This document shows, piece after piece, positions 34,815 to 42,668 of a stretch of DNA of 64,000 nt (positions are counted from its first letter, which is position 1; every line of letters begins with the position of its first letter). Origin of the DNA: Streptomyces nodosus (GTDB taxonomy: Bacteria > Actinomycetota > Actinomycetes > Streptomycetales > Streptomycetaceae); the NCBI RefSeq assembly GCF_008704995.1, contig NZ_CP023747.1, forward strand, positions 1,240,001-1,304,000. Direction: 5' to 3'. The notes under the pieces were generated by a model that ran no database searches, had not been told where the DNA came from, and worked only from the letters and a program-made list of their open reading frames with translations. Both the position numbers and the translations under genes were made by a program.

Positions 34815-35345
34815 TCAGCGGGCGAGGGAACTCCGGTCCGTCGCGGTGAGACGGCGGGTCAGCACGCGGGTGAGGGCGCCGTCGGCCTCCTCGATGTCCC
34901 GGACGTGCTCGAAACCGATCCTGGCCAGCAGCGCCAGCGAGGCCCGGTTCGGCGCGGCCACGGTGGCGTGCACCTCCGTCAGCCCGAGCGCGCCGAAGCC
35001 GTGCGCGACGATTCCCTCCGCCAGCTCGGTCCCCAGGCCGCTCCCCCAGACCGTGGGGGTCAGGGCGTAGATGATCTCGTGGCCGCCCGACTCGTCGGTC
35101 GGTTTGATCTCGGCGTGCCCGATCAGGAGCCCGTCCCGGCGGACCGCCCAGACGTCGAACAGGTCCCGCGCGTAGACCTTGGTGAAGATCCGCCCGAAGA
35201 GGGCACGGGCGGCCGCCTCGGAGAGCGGGCCCTCACCCATCCACCGGGACACCCTGATGTCCTGGAACAGAGCGACGAAGGCGTCCTCGTCCTTGTGGAC
35301 ATAGGGCTCCAGGAGCAGGCGTGCGGTCCGCAGGGTGGGGGTCAT
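34815..35345 (-). CDS. GNAT acetyltransferase (RimJ/RimL type)
   Basis: A 176-aa acetyltransferase: start TPTLRTARLLLEPYVHKDED, acetyl-CoA loop LTPTVWGSGLGTELAEGIVA near residue 94, and the RimJ/L-like VAAPNRASLALLARIGFEHV near 134. ATG 35345 begins the normal family N-terminus; the open frame runs on to 36944 only because it is antisense to the OYE gene. Substrates of such enzymes include ribosomal proteins, amino sugars and antibiotics; none is indicated here. Confidence 0.83.
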   Translation of the reverse strand: MTPTLRTARLLLEPYVHKDEDAFVALFQDIRVSRWMGEGPLSEAAARALFGRIFTKVYARDLFDVWAVRRDGLLIGHAEIKPTDESGGHEIIYALTPTVWGSGLGTELAEGIVAHGFGALGLTEVHATVAAPNRASLALLARIGFEHVRDIEEADGALTRVLTRRLTATDRSSLAR

Positions 35346-35503
35346 GAACGGCGACGCTACCCCTCGAAGTGCCGGACCGCACCGCCGTTTCGGGTGGCAC
35401 GGGCAGGTCCGCGAGGCGCCGGGCCGGGAACCAGGGCGTGGTGCTACCGCCGCACGGCGACGGCCTTTTCCCCGCACCGCCCACCCGTACCTTTGATTGC
35501 GTG

Positions 35504-35528
35504 CGCATATATGCGGCGGGAATAAAAT
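35504..35528. promoter_or_regulatory. Palindrome CGCATATATGCG and A/T-rich -10 before OYE gene
   Basis: A perfect 12-bp palindrome (35504-35515) followed by TAAAAT at 35523-35528 in an unusually A/T-rich divergent spacer. TTGCGT at 35497-35502 is 20 bp upstream of TAAAAT, a long spacing. Probably the regulated promoter of the plus-strand oxidoreductase. Confidence 0.45.
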
Positions 35529-35633
35529 AGCGGCGGACGCAATTGACTCGGTGCCCGGCCGGACCGGGTCGACGGCCGTCGACCCGGTCCGGCGCTCATC
35601 GCGGACCGTGAGGCCGCTGACAAGGAGTCGGTT

Positions 35634-36734
35634 TTGAGCACCCTCTTCACCCCCCACACCGTCAGGTCGCTCACCATTCCCAACCGCATCTGGATGGCGG
35701 CGATGTGCCAGTACAGCGCGGCGCCCGAGGGGGAGACGGTCGGCGCCCCCACGGACTGGCACTTCGCGCATCTCGCCGCCCGCGCCACCGGCGGCATCGG
35801 GTTGATCATCACGGAGGCCACGGCCGTCAGCCCCGAAGGCCGGATCAGCCCCTACGACCTCGGCATCTGGAACGACACCCAGGTCGACGCCTTCCGGCGC
35901 ATCACCGCGTTCCTGAAGACGCAGGGCACCGTCCCGGGTATTCAGCTGGCCCACGCCGGGCGCAAGGCGTCGACCGAGCGCACCTGGGTCGACCGCGGCC
36001 GTCAGATCAGCCCCGACGAGCCCTACGGCTGGCAGCCGGTCGGCCCCAGCGCCGTCCCCTTCAGCGAGTCGTCGACGACGCCCGACGAGCTGGGCGAGGA
36101 GCAGATCGCGGAGATCGTCCGGCAGTTCGCCGACGGCGCCCGCCGTGCCCTGGCGGCGGGGTTCGAGGTCGCCGAGATCCATGGCGCGCACGGCTATCTG
36201 ATCCACCAGTTCCTCTCCCCGCACAGCAACCGGCGCACCGACCGCTACGGCGGCTCGTTCGAGGGCCGGACCCGGTTCGCCCTGGAGGTCGTCGAGGCGG
36301 TCCGCGCCGTGTGGCCGCAGGAACTGCCGGTCTTCTTCCGGATCTCCGCCACCGACTGGCTCACGGAGAACCCGGCGGACGACCGGGAGGGCTGGACCAC
36401 CGACGACAGCGTCCGTTTCGCCAAGGAGCTCCAGGCACGCGGTGTGGACCTGATGGACGTCTCCTCCGGTGGCATCGCCCCCGACGCCCGGATCGAGTCC
36501 GGCCCCGGCTATCAGGTGCCCTTCGCCGAGCGGATCCGCACCGAGGCCGGGATGCCCGTGGCGGCCGTCGGCCTGATCACGGAACCGGCCCAGGCCCAGG
36601 AGATCATCGGCTCCGGCCGGGCGGACGCCGTGCTGCTGGGCCGTGAGCTCCTGCGCAACCCGTACTGGGCCCGCCAGGCCGCCGACCGGCTCGGGGGCGA
36701 GGTCGCCGTCCCGGTCCAGTACCACCGAGCCTGA
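35634..36734 (+). CDS. NADH:flavin oxidoreductase, Old Yellow Enzyme family (YqjM-like)
   Basis: A 366-aa FMN-dependent ene-reductase. The start LFTPHTVRSLTIPNRIWMAA is followed by MCQYSA with the redox-modulating cysteine of the YqjM (thermophilic-like) class near residue 24. HAGRKAST lies near 104, and the active-site histidines are in EIHGAHGYLIHQFLSPHSN near 180. DRYGGSFEGRTRF and the phosphate loop GRELLRNPYW are near 328. The start is TTG at 35634, fixed by AAGGAG six bases upstream. A palindrome and an A/T-rich -10 precede it and a 12-bp-stem terminator follows. It probably reduces activated C=C bonds such as enones. Confidence 0.9.
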   Translation: MSTLFTPHTVRSLTIPNRIWMAAMCQYSAAPEGETVGAPTDWHFAHLAARATGGIGLIITEATAVSPEGRISPYDLGIWNDTQVDAFRRITAFLKTQGTVPGIQLAHAGRKASTERTWVDRGRQISPDEPYGWQPVGPSAVPFSESSTTPDELGEEQIAEIVRQFADGARRALAAGFEVAEIHGAHGYLIHQFLSPHSNRRTDRYGGSFEGRTRFALEVVEAVRAVWPQELPVFFRISATDWLTENPADDREGWTTDDSVRFAKELQARGVDLMDVSSGGIAPDARIESGPGYQVPFAERIRTEAGMPVAAVGLITEPAQAQEIIGSGRADAVLLGRELLRNPYWARQAADRLGGEVAVPVQYHRA

Positions 36735-36738
36735 CCGG

Positions 36739-36772
36739 CACCGCGGGCGGGACGAGGGTTCCGCCCGCGGTG
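36739..36772 (+). terminator. Terminator after OYE gene
   Basis: CACCGCGGGCGG (36739-36750) and CCGCCCGCGGTG (36761-36772), 12-bp perfect stem with a 10-nt loop, directly after the stop. Confidence 0.8.
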
Positions 36773-36848
36773 ACCACGCACCCCTGCCGTCGGCACCGCC
36801 CGTGTCGTGCAACGTCGTCGCAACCTGTGCCGCGTTGGAATGGCCTGC

Positions 36849-37211
36849 GTGACCATGGACCTGATCCCGCGCGTGGAGCTCACCCCCGCGGCCGCCGAAC
36901 TGGTGCGGCGGCTCCGGGAGATCCACGGGCCGCTGATGTTCCACCAGTCAGGCGGCTGCTGCGACGGCAGTTCCCCGATGTGCTACCCGGCCGGCGAGTT
37001 CCGCACCGGGAACTCCGATGTGCTGCTCGCGGAGCTGGCGGTCGAGGGGGTCGACGAGCCGGTCGGCTTCTGGATGTCCCGTAACCAGTACGAGGTGTGG
37101 AGCCACACCCGGCTGATCGTGGATGTCGTGGCCGGCCGCGGCAGCGGATTCTCCCTGGAAGCACCCGAAGGAGTGCGTTTTCTCATCCGTTCCCGCGTCA
37201 TCGAGCCCTGA
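36849..37211 (+). CDS. DUF779 protein
   Basis: A ~120-aa protein of DUF779, marked by HGPLMFHQSGGCCDGSSPMC near residue 24 (three cysteines), the acidic middle, and FWMSRNQYEVWSHTRLIVDV near 76 followed by GRGSGFSLEAPEGVRFLIRS. DUF779 genes are usually next to aldehyde dehydrogenase genes; here the nearest one is 5.5 kb away. The cysteine cluster suggests metal binding. Start choices are ATG 36840, GTG 36849 and ATG 36855; GTG 36849 has the best-spaced GGA. Confidence 0.82.
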   Translation: MTMDLIPRVELTPAAAELVRRLREIHGPLMFHQSGGCCDGSSPMCYPAGEFRTGNSDVLLAELAVEGVDEPVGFWMSRNQYEVWSHTRLIVDVVAGRGSGFSLEAPEGVRFLIRSRVIEP

Positions 37212-37286
37212 ACGGCCCACCGCAGGCCCCCGTCTGGTGCACTTCCCCTGAATCCCGAGGAAGTCGACCGGACATCAGGGGGAGCG

Positions 37287-38516
37287 ATGACGCGTCGCAG
37301 CAGACGGTTCAGGACGGCACTGACGGTACTCGTGGCATGGAGCGCGCTGACCGGCGCGGCCCTGGTGGGGGCGGTACCGGCCGGCGCCGCGTCGAAGACC
37401 CGGGCGATCACTCCGGGGGTCCGCTACAGCACGCTCGACATCCGGACGGCCCGCGGGGTGATGCACGCGCATCTCCTCACCGTCGACCTGCGCGATCCAC
37501 GGGTGGGGGTCGATCTGCTGCACCCGCGGGCCGTGGCCGCGCGGGCCACCGTGTCCCGGCTCGCCGACGCACAGGGCGCGCTGGCGGGGGTCAACGGCGA
37601 CTTCTTCAATGTCGCCGAGACCCAGCACCCCGGGGTCGAGGCGACCGGCGCGGCCGTCGGCCCGGCCGTCGCGAACGGGCGTGCCCTCAAGTCCGCCGTA
37701 CCGCGGGGACAGCGCTTCGGCCCCGCGCTACCGCCCGGTGCCGGCACCGAGGAGGTGCTGGGGGTGGGCACCGACCGCAGGGCGCGGCTCGACCGGCTGC
37801 ACCTCACCGGCTCGGTGACCACCGAGGCGGGGAGACTGCCGCTCGGCGGACTCAACCAGTACGCGCTGCGCCAGGGTTCGATCGGGGCGTACACCTCCGC
37901 CTGGGGCAGCGCCTCCCGGGTACGGCCCACCTGCGGCACCGACAGCCACCGGGGCGCCCCCTGCAGCCGCGACACCTTCGAGGTGACGGTCAGGGGCGGC
38001 CGGGTCGTCGCCAGGGCCGCCAGGCCCGGCCGGGGCCCCATCCCGCGGGGCACCACGGTGCTGGTCGGCCGTGAGGCGGGGGCGCACCGGCTGCGCACGC
38101 TGGTCCGGGGCCGGCAGGTCCAGGTGCAGCACCGGCTGGTGGCGGGCTCGTCCGGCGTCCCGTACCGCTTCGCCGTCGGCGGTTTCCCGCTGCTGCGGCA
38201 CGGCACCGCGCTGTCCGGCCTCGACGCCGCCACGACCGCGGTGCGCACCGCGGCGGGTGTCGCGGACGGCGGCCACCGTCTGCTGCTTCTCGCGCTCGAC
38301 GGCTCGGACGCCCGCCACGGTGGTCTCACCCTCTTCGAACTCGCTTCCGTCCTGCGGACGTTGGGCGCCACGGACGGTTTCAACCTGGACGGCGGCACCT
38401 CCACGACGCTGGTCACCCGGCTGCCGGGCGCGCACCGGGTCACCGTGCGCAACCATCCCAGCGGGGGTGCCGAACGCCCGGTCGCGGACGGGATCGGCGT
38501 CTTCTCCCGCCGTTGA
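37287..38516 (+). CDS. Secreted phosphodiester glycosidase-family protein (NAGPA domain)
   Basis: A 409-aa exported protein. The signal peptide is residues 1-34 (RRSRRFRTALTVLVAWSALT..VPAGAA). The NAGPA fold follows: DVLLHP-like VGVDLLHPRAVAARATVS near 72, GALAGVNGDFFNVAETQHPG near 96, and the C-terminal catalytic-type LLLLALDGSDARHGGLTLFE near 332 and TDGFNLDGGTSTTLVTR near 366. Relatives act on phosphodiester-linked sugars, including exopolysaccharide and wall-associated substrates, so extracellular polymer processing is likely. ATG 37287 follows AGGGGGAGCG. The gene is monocistronic. Confidence 0.82.
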   Translation: MTRRSRRFRTALTVLVAWSALTGAALVGAVPAGAASKTRAITPGVRYSTLDIRTARGVMHAHLLTVDLRDPRVGVDLLHPRAVAARATVSRLADAQGALAGVNGDFFNVAETQHPGVEATGAAVGPAVANGRALKSAVPRGQRFGPALPPGAGTEEVLGVGTDRRARLDRLHLTGSVTTEAGRLPLGGLNQYALRQGSIGAYTSAWGSASRVRPTCGTDSHRGAPCSRDTFEVTVRGGRVVARAARPGRGPIPRGTTVLVGREAGAHRLRTLVRGRQVQVQHRLVAGSSGVPYRFAVGGFPLLRHGTALSGLDAATTAVRTAAGVADGGHRLLLLALDGSDARHGGLTLFELASVLRTLGATDGFNLDGGTSTTLVTRLPGAHRVTVRNHPSGGAERPVADGIGVFSRR

Positions 38517-38595
38517 GGGCCGGGGACGGCCGGGGCGATCGGGACGACCGGGACGACCGGAAACGACAGCGGCGACCGACGGCGACCGGCGGCGA

Positions 38596-38790
38596 TCAGG
38601 GGTGCAGGCCGCCGACGATCTCCGCCGTCGCCGCCAGCCCCTGATGGATGGTCGGAGCCATGCTCGAACTGGCCAGGAAGAAACCGAGCAGCATGCAGAC
38701 CAGGGCGTGCGACATCTTCAGCCCCCCATTGCGCAGGAACAGCACCGCAATGAACAGAAACAGCAGCACCACAGAGATGGAAACAGCCAT
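38596..38790 (-). CDS. Small membrane protein
   Basis: A 64-aa protein with two membrane segments (about residues 3-18, SISVVLLFLFIAVLFL, and 24-42, SHALVCMLLGFFLASS) and a short polar tail. ATG 38790 follows AAGGGG at about 7 nt. Streptomyces genomes hold several such short two-helix proteins of unknown role; some are related to DUF2304-like or holin-sized proteins, but I cannot assign this one. Confidence 0.68.
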   Translation of the reverse strand: MAVSISVVLLFLFIAVLFLRNGGLKMSHALVCMLLGFFLASSSMAPTIHQGLAATAEIVGGLHP

Positions 38791-38949
38791 CCTCAACCCC
38801 TTTCGCCACGCCCACTTCGCGGCTTTCGGCCGCAAGTGTGGCGCAGCGAGGGGTTCATCCGTGCGGCAGACATGTCCTCCGAACGAGTGGTTCTCGGACC
38901 GCCGGGCGGGGGTCGGGTACGGCGCACGTCAGCGCACCGGGGCATGAGG

Positions 38950-39522
38950 TCATGAACGCCCGGGTCGCGCCCGCACATGCATCCGCTCCCCCTGGGGCCC
39001 GAACAGGCTGAGGAACTCCACCGGCCCCTCCCCCGTCGAACCGAACCAGTGGGGCACGCGGGTGTCGAACTCGGCGGCCTCCCCCGCGGTCAGCACCACA
39101 TCGTGCTCGCCCAGCACCAGCCGCAGCCGCCCGGACAGGACGTACAGCCACTCATAGCCCTCGTGCGTCCTCGGGTCCGGTTCGACGGTGCGCCGGGGTT
39201 CGAGCACCTTGAACGCCTGGAGTCCGCCCGGCTGGCGGGTGAGCGGCCAGTGGGTGCGGCCGTACCGCACGACCGGCTCGGCGCGCACCCGCGGATCGCC
39301 GACCGGCGGGGCGCCGACCAGTTCGTCCAGCGGCAGGCTGTGGGCCCGCGCGATCGGCAGCAGCAGTTCGAGGCTGGGTCTGCGCAGGCCCGACTCCAGG
39401 CGCGAGAGGGTGCTGACGGAGATGCCGGTCGCCTCGGACAGTCCCGCCAGGGTCACCTCCCGCTCCTTACGGATCCGCCGCAGCCGGTCGCCCACGCCCG
39501 CCAGTACTTCGTCCGTGCTCAT
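38950..39522 (-). CDS. XRE-family regulator with C-terminal cupin
   Basis: A 190-aa regulator. The HTH is residues 8-65 (LRRIRKEREVTLAGLSEATG and recognition helix SVSTLSRLESGLRRPS), with a cupin sensor domain about 105-180 (YEWLYVLSGRLRLVLGEHDV, GEAAEFDTRVPHWFG). Such proteins sense small ligands or redox state and usually control a neighbouring gene. It is divergent from the CPYC flavoprotein gene, the likely target. ATG 39522 has no SD and sits 7 nt after a -10 box, so the mRNA is probably leaderless. The CAAACATGTTTG palindrome overlapping the -35 suggests autoregulation. Confidence 0.87.
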   Translation of the reverse strand: MSTDEVLAGVGDRLRRIRKEREVTLAGLSEATGISVSTLSRLESGLRRPSLELLLPIARAHSLPLDELVGAPPVGDPRVRAEPVVRYGRTHWPLTRQPGGLQAFKVLEPRRTVEPDPRTHEGYEWLYVLSGRLRLVLGEHDVVLTAGEAAEFDTRVPHWFGSTGEGPVEFLSLFGPQGERMHVRARPGRS

Positions 39523-39558
39523 GTTCTGTATTGCAGTTCCGGCAAACATGTTTGTCAA
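39523..39558 (-). promoter_or_regulatory. Leaderless promoter of XRE-cupin gene with palindromic operator
   Basis: Minus strand: perfect -35 TTGACA (39558-39553), 17-bp spacer, -10 TGCAAT (39535-39530), then seven bases to ATG 39522. The perfect palindrome CAAACATGTTTG (39543-39554) overlaps the -35 edge and the spacer, a natural site for the encoded regulator. It also lies 47 bp upstream of the divergent flavoprotein start. Confidence 0.72.
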
Positions 39559-39600
39559 TCCCGTGGGCCCCGGGCGACCGTCTCGGTGGAGGTGGTCACC

Positions 39601-40563
39601 ATGACCGAGAAGAACGGGAAGAACGACGGGACCGAGCGGTACGAGGTGGTCGTCGTCGGGGGCGGCGCGGCCGGGCTGTCTGCGGCCCTGGTCCTGGGGC
39701 GGGCGCGGCGCCGCACACTCGTCGTCGACGCGGGTGAGCCGCGCAACGCGCCCGCGGCCCATATGCACGGCTTTCTGTCGCGCGACGGCATGCCGCCGGC
39801 CGATTTCCTCGCCGTGGGGCGGGAGGAGATCGCCCGGTACGGCGTGACGCTCGTCCGGGACCGGGCGGTGGACGCCGTCCGGGACGCGGACGGGGAGTTC
39901 GAGGTGACGCTCGCGGAGGGACGCGCGGTGCACGCCCGGCGCCTGGTGGTGGCGACCGGTCTGCGGGACGAGCTGCCCGCTCTGCCCGGGGTCGCCGAGC
40001 GCTTCGGGCGTGATGTGCTGCACTGCCCCTACTGCCACGGCTGGGAGGTGCGCGACCGGGCCTTCGGGGTGCTCGCCTCGACCCCGATGAGCGTGCACCA
40101 GGCGCTGATGGTCTCCCAGTGGTCGAAGGACGTGACCCTGTTCCTGCACACGGTCGCCGAGGAGGAGCTCACGGACGAGGACCTGCGCAGGCTCGCGGCG
40201 GCCGGGGTGGCCGTGGTGCCCGGCGAGGTGGCGGGGCTGGTGGTGGACGACGACCGGCTCACCGGGGTGCGGCTCGCGGACGGCACCGTCCATGACCGCT
40301 CCGTGCTGTTCGTCGCGCCCCGGGCCGTCCCGAACGTCGGCCTGTTCGAGCGGCTGGGCGCCACGCTGCACGAGACCCCGTTCGGCACCTATCCCGAGAT
40401 CGACGAGCGGGGCCTGACCAGCGTGCCCGGGCTGTGGGCGGCGGGCAACGCCTCCGGCTTCGCGGAGCAGGTCGTGAACGCGGCCAGCCGCGGGTACCGG
40501 GCGGGAGCCGCGATCAACGGGGAGCTGCTGATGACCGATCTGGACGCTGCCCTGGGGATGTAG
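39601..40563 (+). CDS. Thioredoxin-reductase-like flavoprotein (CPYC disulfide)
   Basis: A 320-aa FAD/NAD(P) disulfide oxidoreductase. The FAD site VVVVGGGAAGLSAALVLGRA starts near residue 17, and the redox pair is HCPYCHGWE near 141, in the position of the TrxB CATC motif. The final FAD motif is GLWAAGNASGFAEQVVNAAS near 280 (G-D in TrxB replaced by G-N). The nucleotide loop (GVLASTPMSVHQAL) lacks the GxGxxA and HRRxxxRA features of NADPH-using TrxB. It therefore belongs to the group of TrxB-like dithiol oxidases/ferredoxin-like reductases, including holomycin-type oxidases. ATG 39601 follows GGAGGT at 7 nt. Likely controlled by the divergent XRE-cupin protein. Confidence 0.83.
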   Translation: MTEKNGKNDGTERYEVVVVGGGAAGLSAALVLGRARRRTLVVDAGEPRNAPAAHMHGFLSRDGMPPADFLAVGREEIARYGVTLVRDRAVDAVRDADGEFEVTLAEGRAVHARRLVVATGLRDELPALPGVAERFGRDVLHCPYCHGWEVRDRAFGVLASTPMSVHQALMVSQWSKDVTLFLHTVAEEELTDEDLRRLAAAGVAVVPGEVAGLVVDDDRLTGVRLADGTVHDRSVLFVAPRAVPNVGLFERLGATLHETPFGTYPEIDERGLTSVPGLWAAGNASGFAEQVVNAASRGYRAGAAINGELLMTDLDAALGM

Positions 40564-40592
40564 CCCGGGCGCCGCCGGTGCACCATGGCTGC

Positions 40593-42131
40593 ATGCTGCT
40601 GAGCCGGCTGGCCCGGGTGTCCCGGGAGGTCGCCGCCACCTCGGCGCGGTCCCGGAAGATCGCGTTGCTCGGCGAGCTGTTCCGGGCCGCCGACGCCGAG
40701 GACGTGCCGGTGGTGATCCCGTATCTGGCCGGGCGGCTGCCGCAGGGACGGCTCGGCATCGGCTGGAAGCTGCTCGGCCGCCCGGTTCCGCCGGCCGCGG
40801 AGTCCACGCTCACGGTGCGGGAGGTGGACTCCCGGCTGACCCGGATCGGCGCGGTCACCGGCGCCGGGTCGCAGTCCGAGCGCGGCCGGCTGCTCGGCGA
40901 GCTGCTGGCCGCGGCCACCGAGGAGGAGCAGCGGTTCCTGACCGGGCTGCTCACCGGGGAGGTGCGGCAGGGCGCACTGGACGCCCTCGCGGCCGAGGGA
41001 CTGGCCGAGGCGACGGGGGCCGCTCCGGCGGACGTACGGCGGGCCGTGATGCTCGCCGGATCGCTCCGGGCCGTGGCGGAGGCCCTGCTCTCCGGGGGTC
41101 CGGCGGCCCTCGGCACCTTCCGGCTCACGGTGGGCCGCCCGGTCCTCCCGATGCTGGCGCAGAGCGCCTCCTCGGTGGCCGAGGCGGTCGGGCGACTGGG
41201 CGCCTGCGCCGTCGAGGAGAAGCTCGACGGCATCCGGGTCCAGGTCCACCGGGACGGCGGCGAGGTACGGGTCCACACCCGCACCCTGGACGACATCACC
41301 GACCGGCTGCCGGAGGTGACCTCGGCCGCCCTGGGGCTCGCGGGCGAACGGTTCGTCCTGGACGGCGAGGTGATCGCCCTGGACGAGGCGGGGCGGCCGC
41401 GGTCCTTCCAGGAGACCGCCGGGCGGGTCGGCTCCCGTCTCGACGTGGCCACGGCCGCCGCGGCCGTCCCGGTCTCCCCCGTCTTCTTCGACGTGCTGTC
41501 CATGGCGGACCGTGACCTGCTGGACCTGCCGTTCGCCGACCGCCATGCGGAGCTGGCCCGGCTGGTGCCGGAGCCGATGCGGGTGCGGCGCGCGCTGGTG
41601 CGGGGCAGCGAGGAGGTGGCCGTCGCGGAGGACTTCCTCGCCGAGACCCTGGCACGGGGCCATGAGGGGGTCATGGTCAAGGCCCTGGACGCCCCGTACG
41701 GCGCGGGCCGCCGCGGTGCCGCCTGGCTCAAGGTCAAGCCCGTGCACACCGTGGACCTGGTGGTGCTGGCCGCCGAGTGGGGCCATGGCCGCCGCACCGG
41801 AAAGCTCTCCAATCTGCATCTGGGGGCCCGCGCCCCGGACGGTTCCTTCGTCATGCTGGGCAAGACCTTCAAGGGCCTCACGGACGCGATGCTCAGGTGG
41901 CAGACCGAGCGGCTCGGGGAGCTGGCGGTCGCCGACGACGGCCGGGTGGTGACCGTACGCCCCGAACTCGTGGTCGAGATCGCCTACGACGGGTTGCAGC
42001 GCTCCCCCCGTTACCCGGCGGGTGTCACCCTGCGGTTCGCGCGGGTGGTGCGCCACCGGGAGGACAAGCGGCCGGAGGAGGCCGACACCGTGGGGACCCT
42101 GCTGGCGGCCCATCCGCGGGTGGTGCCGTGA
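40593..42131 (+). CDS. ATP-dependent DNA ligase
   Basis: A 512-aa ATP-dependent ligase, in addition to the NAD+-dependent LigA every bacterium carries. The N-terminal DNA-binding domain (residues 1-180) precedes the nucleotidyltransferase core: AMP-binding lysine in EEKLDGIRVQVHR (Lys210), motif III around RFVLDGEVIALD near 250, FFDVLSM, GHEGVMVKALDAPYGAG near 358 and WLKVKP (motif V) near 382. The OB-fold follows to 505. Family size and order match LigB/LigC-like bacterial enzymes used in repair. CACCAT ends six bases before ATG 40593 and there is no SD, so leaderless translation is possible. Its stop overlaps the Nudix GTG. Confidence 0.92.
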   Translation: MLLSRLARVSREVAATSARSRKIALLGELFRAADAEDVPVVIPYLAGRLPQGRLGIGWKLLGRPVPPAAESTLTVREVDSRLTRIGAVTGAGSQSERGRLLGELLAAATEEEQRFLTGLLTGEVRQGALDALAAEGLAEATGAAPADVRRAVMLAGSLRAVAEALLSGGPAALGTFRLTVGRPVLPMLAQSASSVAEAVGRLGACAVEEKLDGIRVQVHRDGGEVRVHTRTLDDITDRLPEVTSAALGLAGERFVLDGEVIALDEAGRPRSFQETAGRVGSRLDVATAAAAVPVSPVFFDVLSMADRDLLDLPFADRHAELARLVPEPMRVRRALVRGSEEVAVAEDFLAETLARGHEGVMVKALDAPYGAGRRGAAWLKVKPVHTVDLVVLAAEWGHGRRTGKLSNLHLGARAPDGSFVMLGKTFKGLTDAMLRWQTERLGELAVADDGRVVTVRPELVVEIAYDGLQRSPRYPAGVTLRFARVVRHREDKRPEEADTVGTLLAAHPRVVP

Positions 42132-42598
42132 GCGGGCGGGGGCGGCGCAGCGCGGGCCTGCTGCTGTTCCGGCGCACCGCTCATGGTCCCGAGGTCCTGC
42201 TGGGCCATATGGGCGGCCCCTTCTACTCCCGTCGCGACGCCGGGGCGTGGACCGTGCCCAAGGGCGAGTACGAGGCCGGGGAGCCGCCCCTCGATGCCGC
42301 CCGCCGCGAGTTCCGGGAGGAGCTGGGGCTGCCGCCGCCGGACGGGGAGGCCGTACCGCTCGGCGAGGTGCGGCAGGCCGGCGGCAAGGTCGTCACGGTG
42401 TGGGCGGTCGAGGCCGACCTCGATCCGGCGGCGATCGCACCGGGCACCTTCACCCTTCAGTGGCCGCCGCGGTCGGGGCGCACCCAGGAGTTCCCCGAAC
42501 TGGACCGGGTGGGGTGGTTCGCCCTCGACCGGGCCCGGGAGGTGATCGTGCGGGCGCAGACGGCGTTTCTGGACCGGCTCGCTGAGCACTCGGGCTGA
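42128..42598 (+). CDS. Nudix hydrolase
   Basis: A 156-aa Nudix protein with a full Nudix box near residues 44-66 (G-E-Y-E-A-G-E ... ending RREFREELGL). It is similar to diadenosine-polyphosphate or nucleotide-hydrolysing Nudix proteins with the RRSAGLLLFRR start, and the loop GAWTVPKGEYEAGE sits just before the box. GTG 42128 overlaps the ligase stop (GTGA), so the two proteins are made in fixed proportion. Coupling to an ATP-dependent ligase suggests removal of adenylylated by-products such as Ap4A, which DNA ligases can form; this is inference. Confidence 0.88.
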   Translation: MSGRGRRSAGLLLFRRTAHGPEVLLGHMGGPFYSRRDAGAWTVPKGEYEAGEPPLDAARREFREELGLPPPDGEAVPLGEVRQAGGKVVTVWAVEADLDPAAIAPGTFTLQWPPRSGRTQEFPELDRVGWFALDRAREVIVRAQTAFLDRLAEHSG

Positions 42599-42668
42599 GA
42601 CGGCACCCGCGTTGCGGCGCCCACCGCCGCGCGGGAAGGTCGAGACAGAGCTGTTCCAGGAGGTCAGC

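Noticed and set aside
36849..37211. Assignment of the DUF779 gene to an aldehyde dehydrogenase operon
   Set aside because: The usual neighbour is absent; the nearest aldehyde dehydrogenase (42669) is in another transcription unit.
38517..38595. Repetitive GACCGG/GGCGAC-rich spacer
   Set aside because: Only loose, imperfect repeats typical of GC-rich spacers; no regular unit could be defined.
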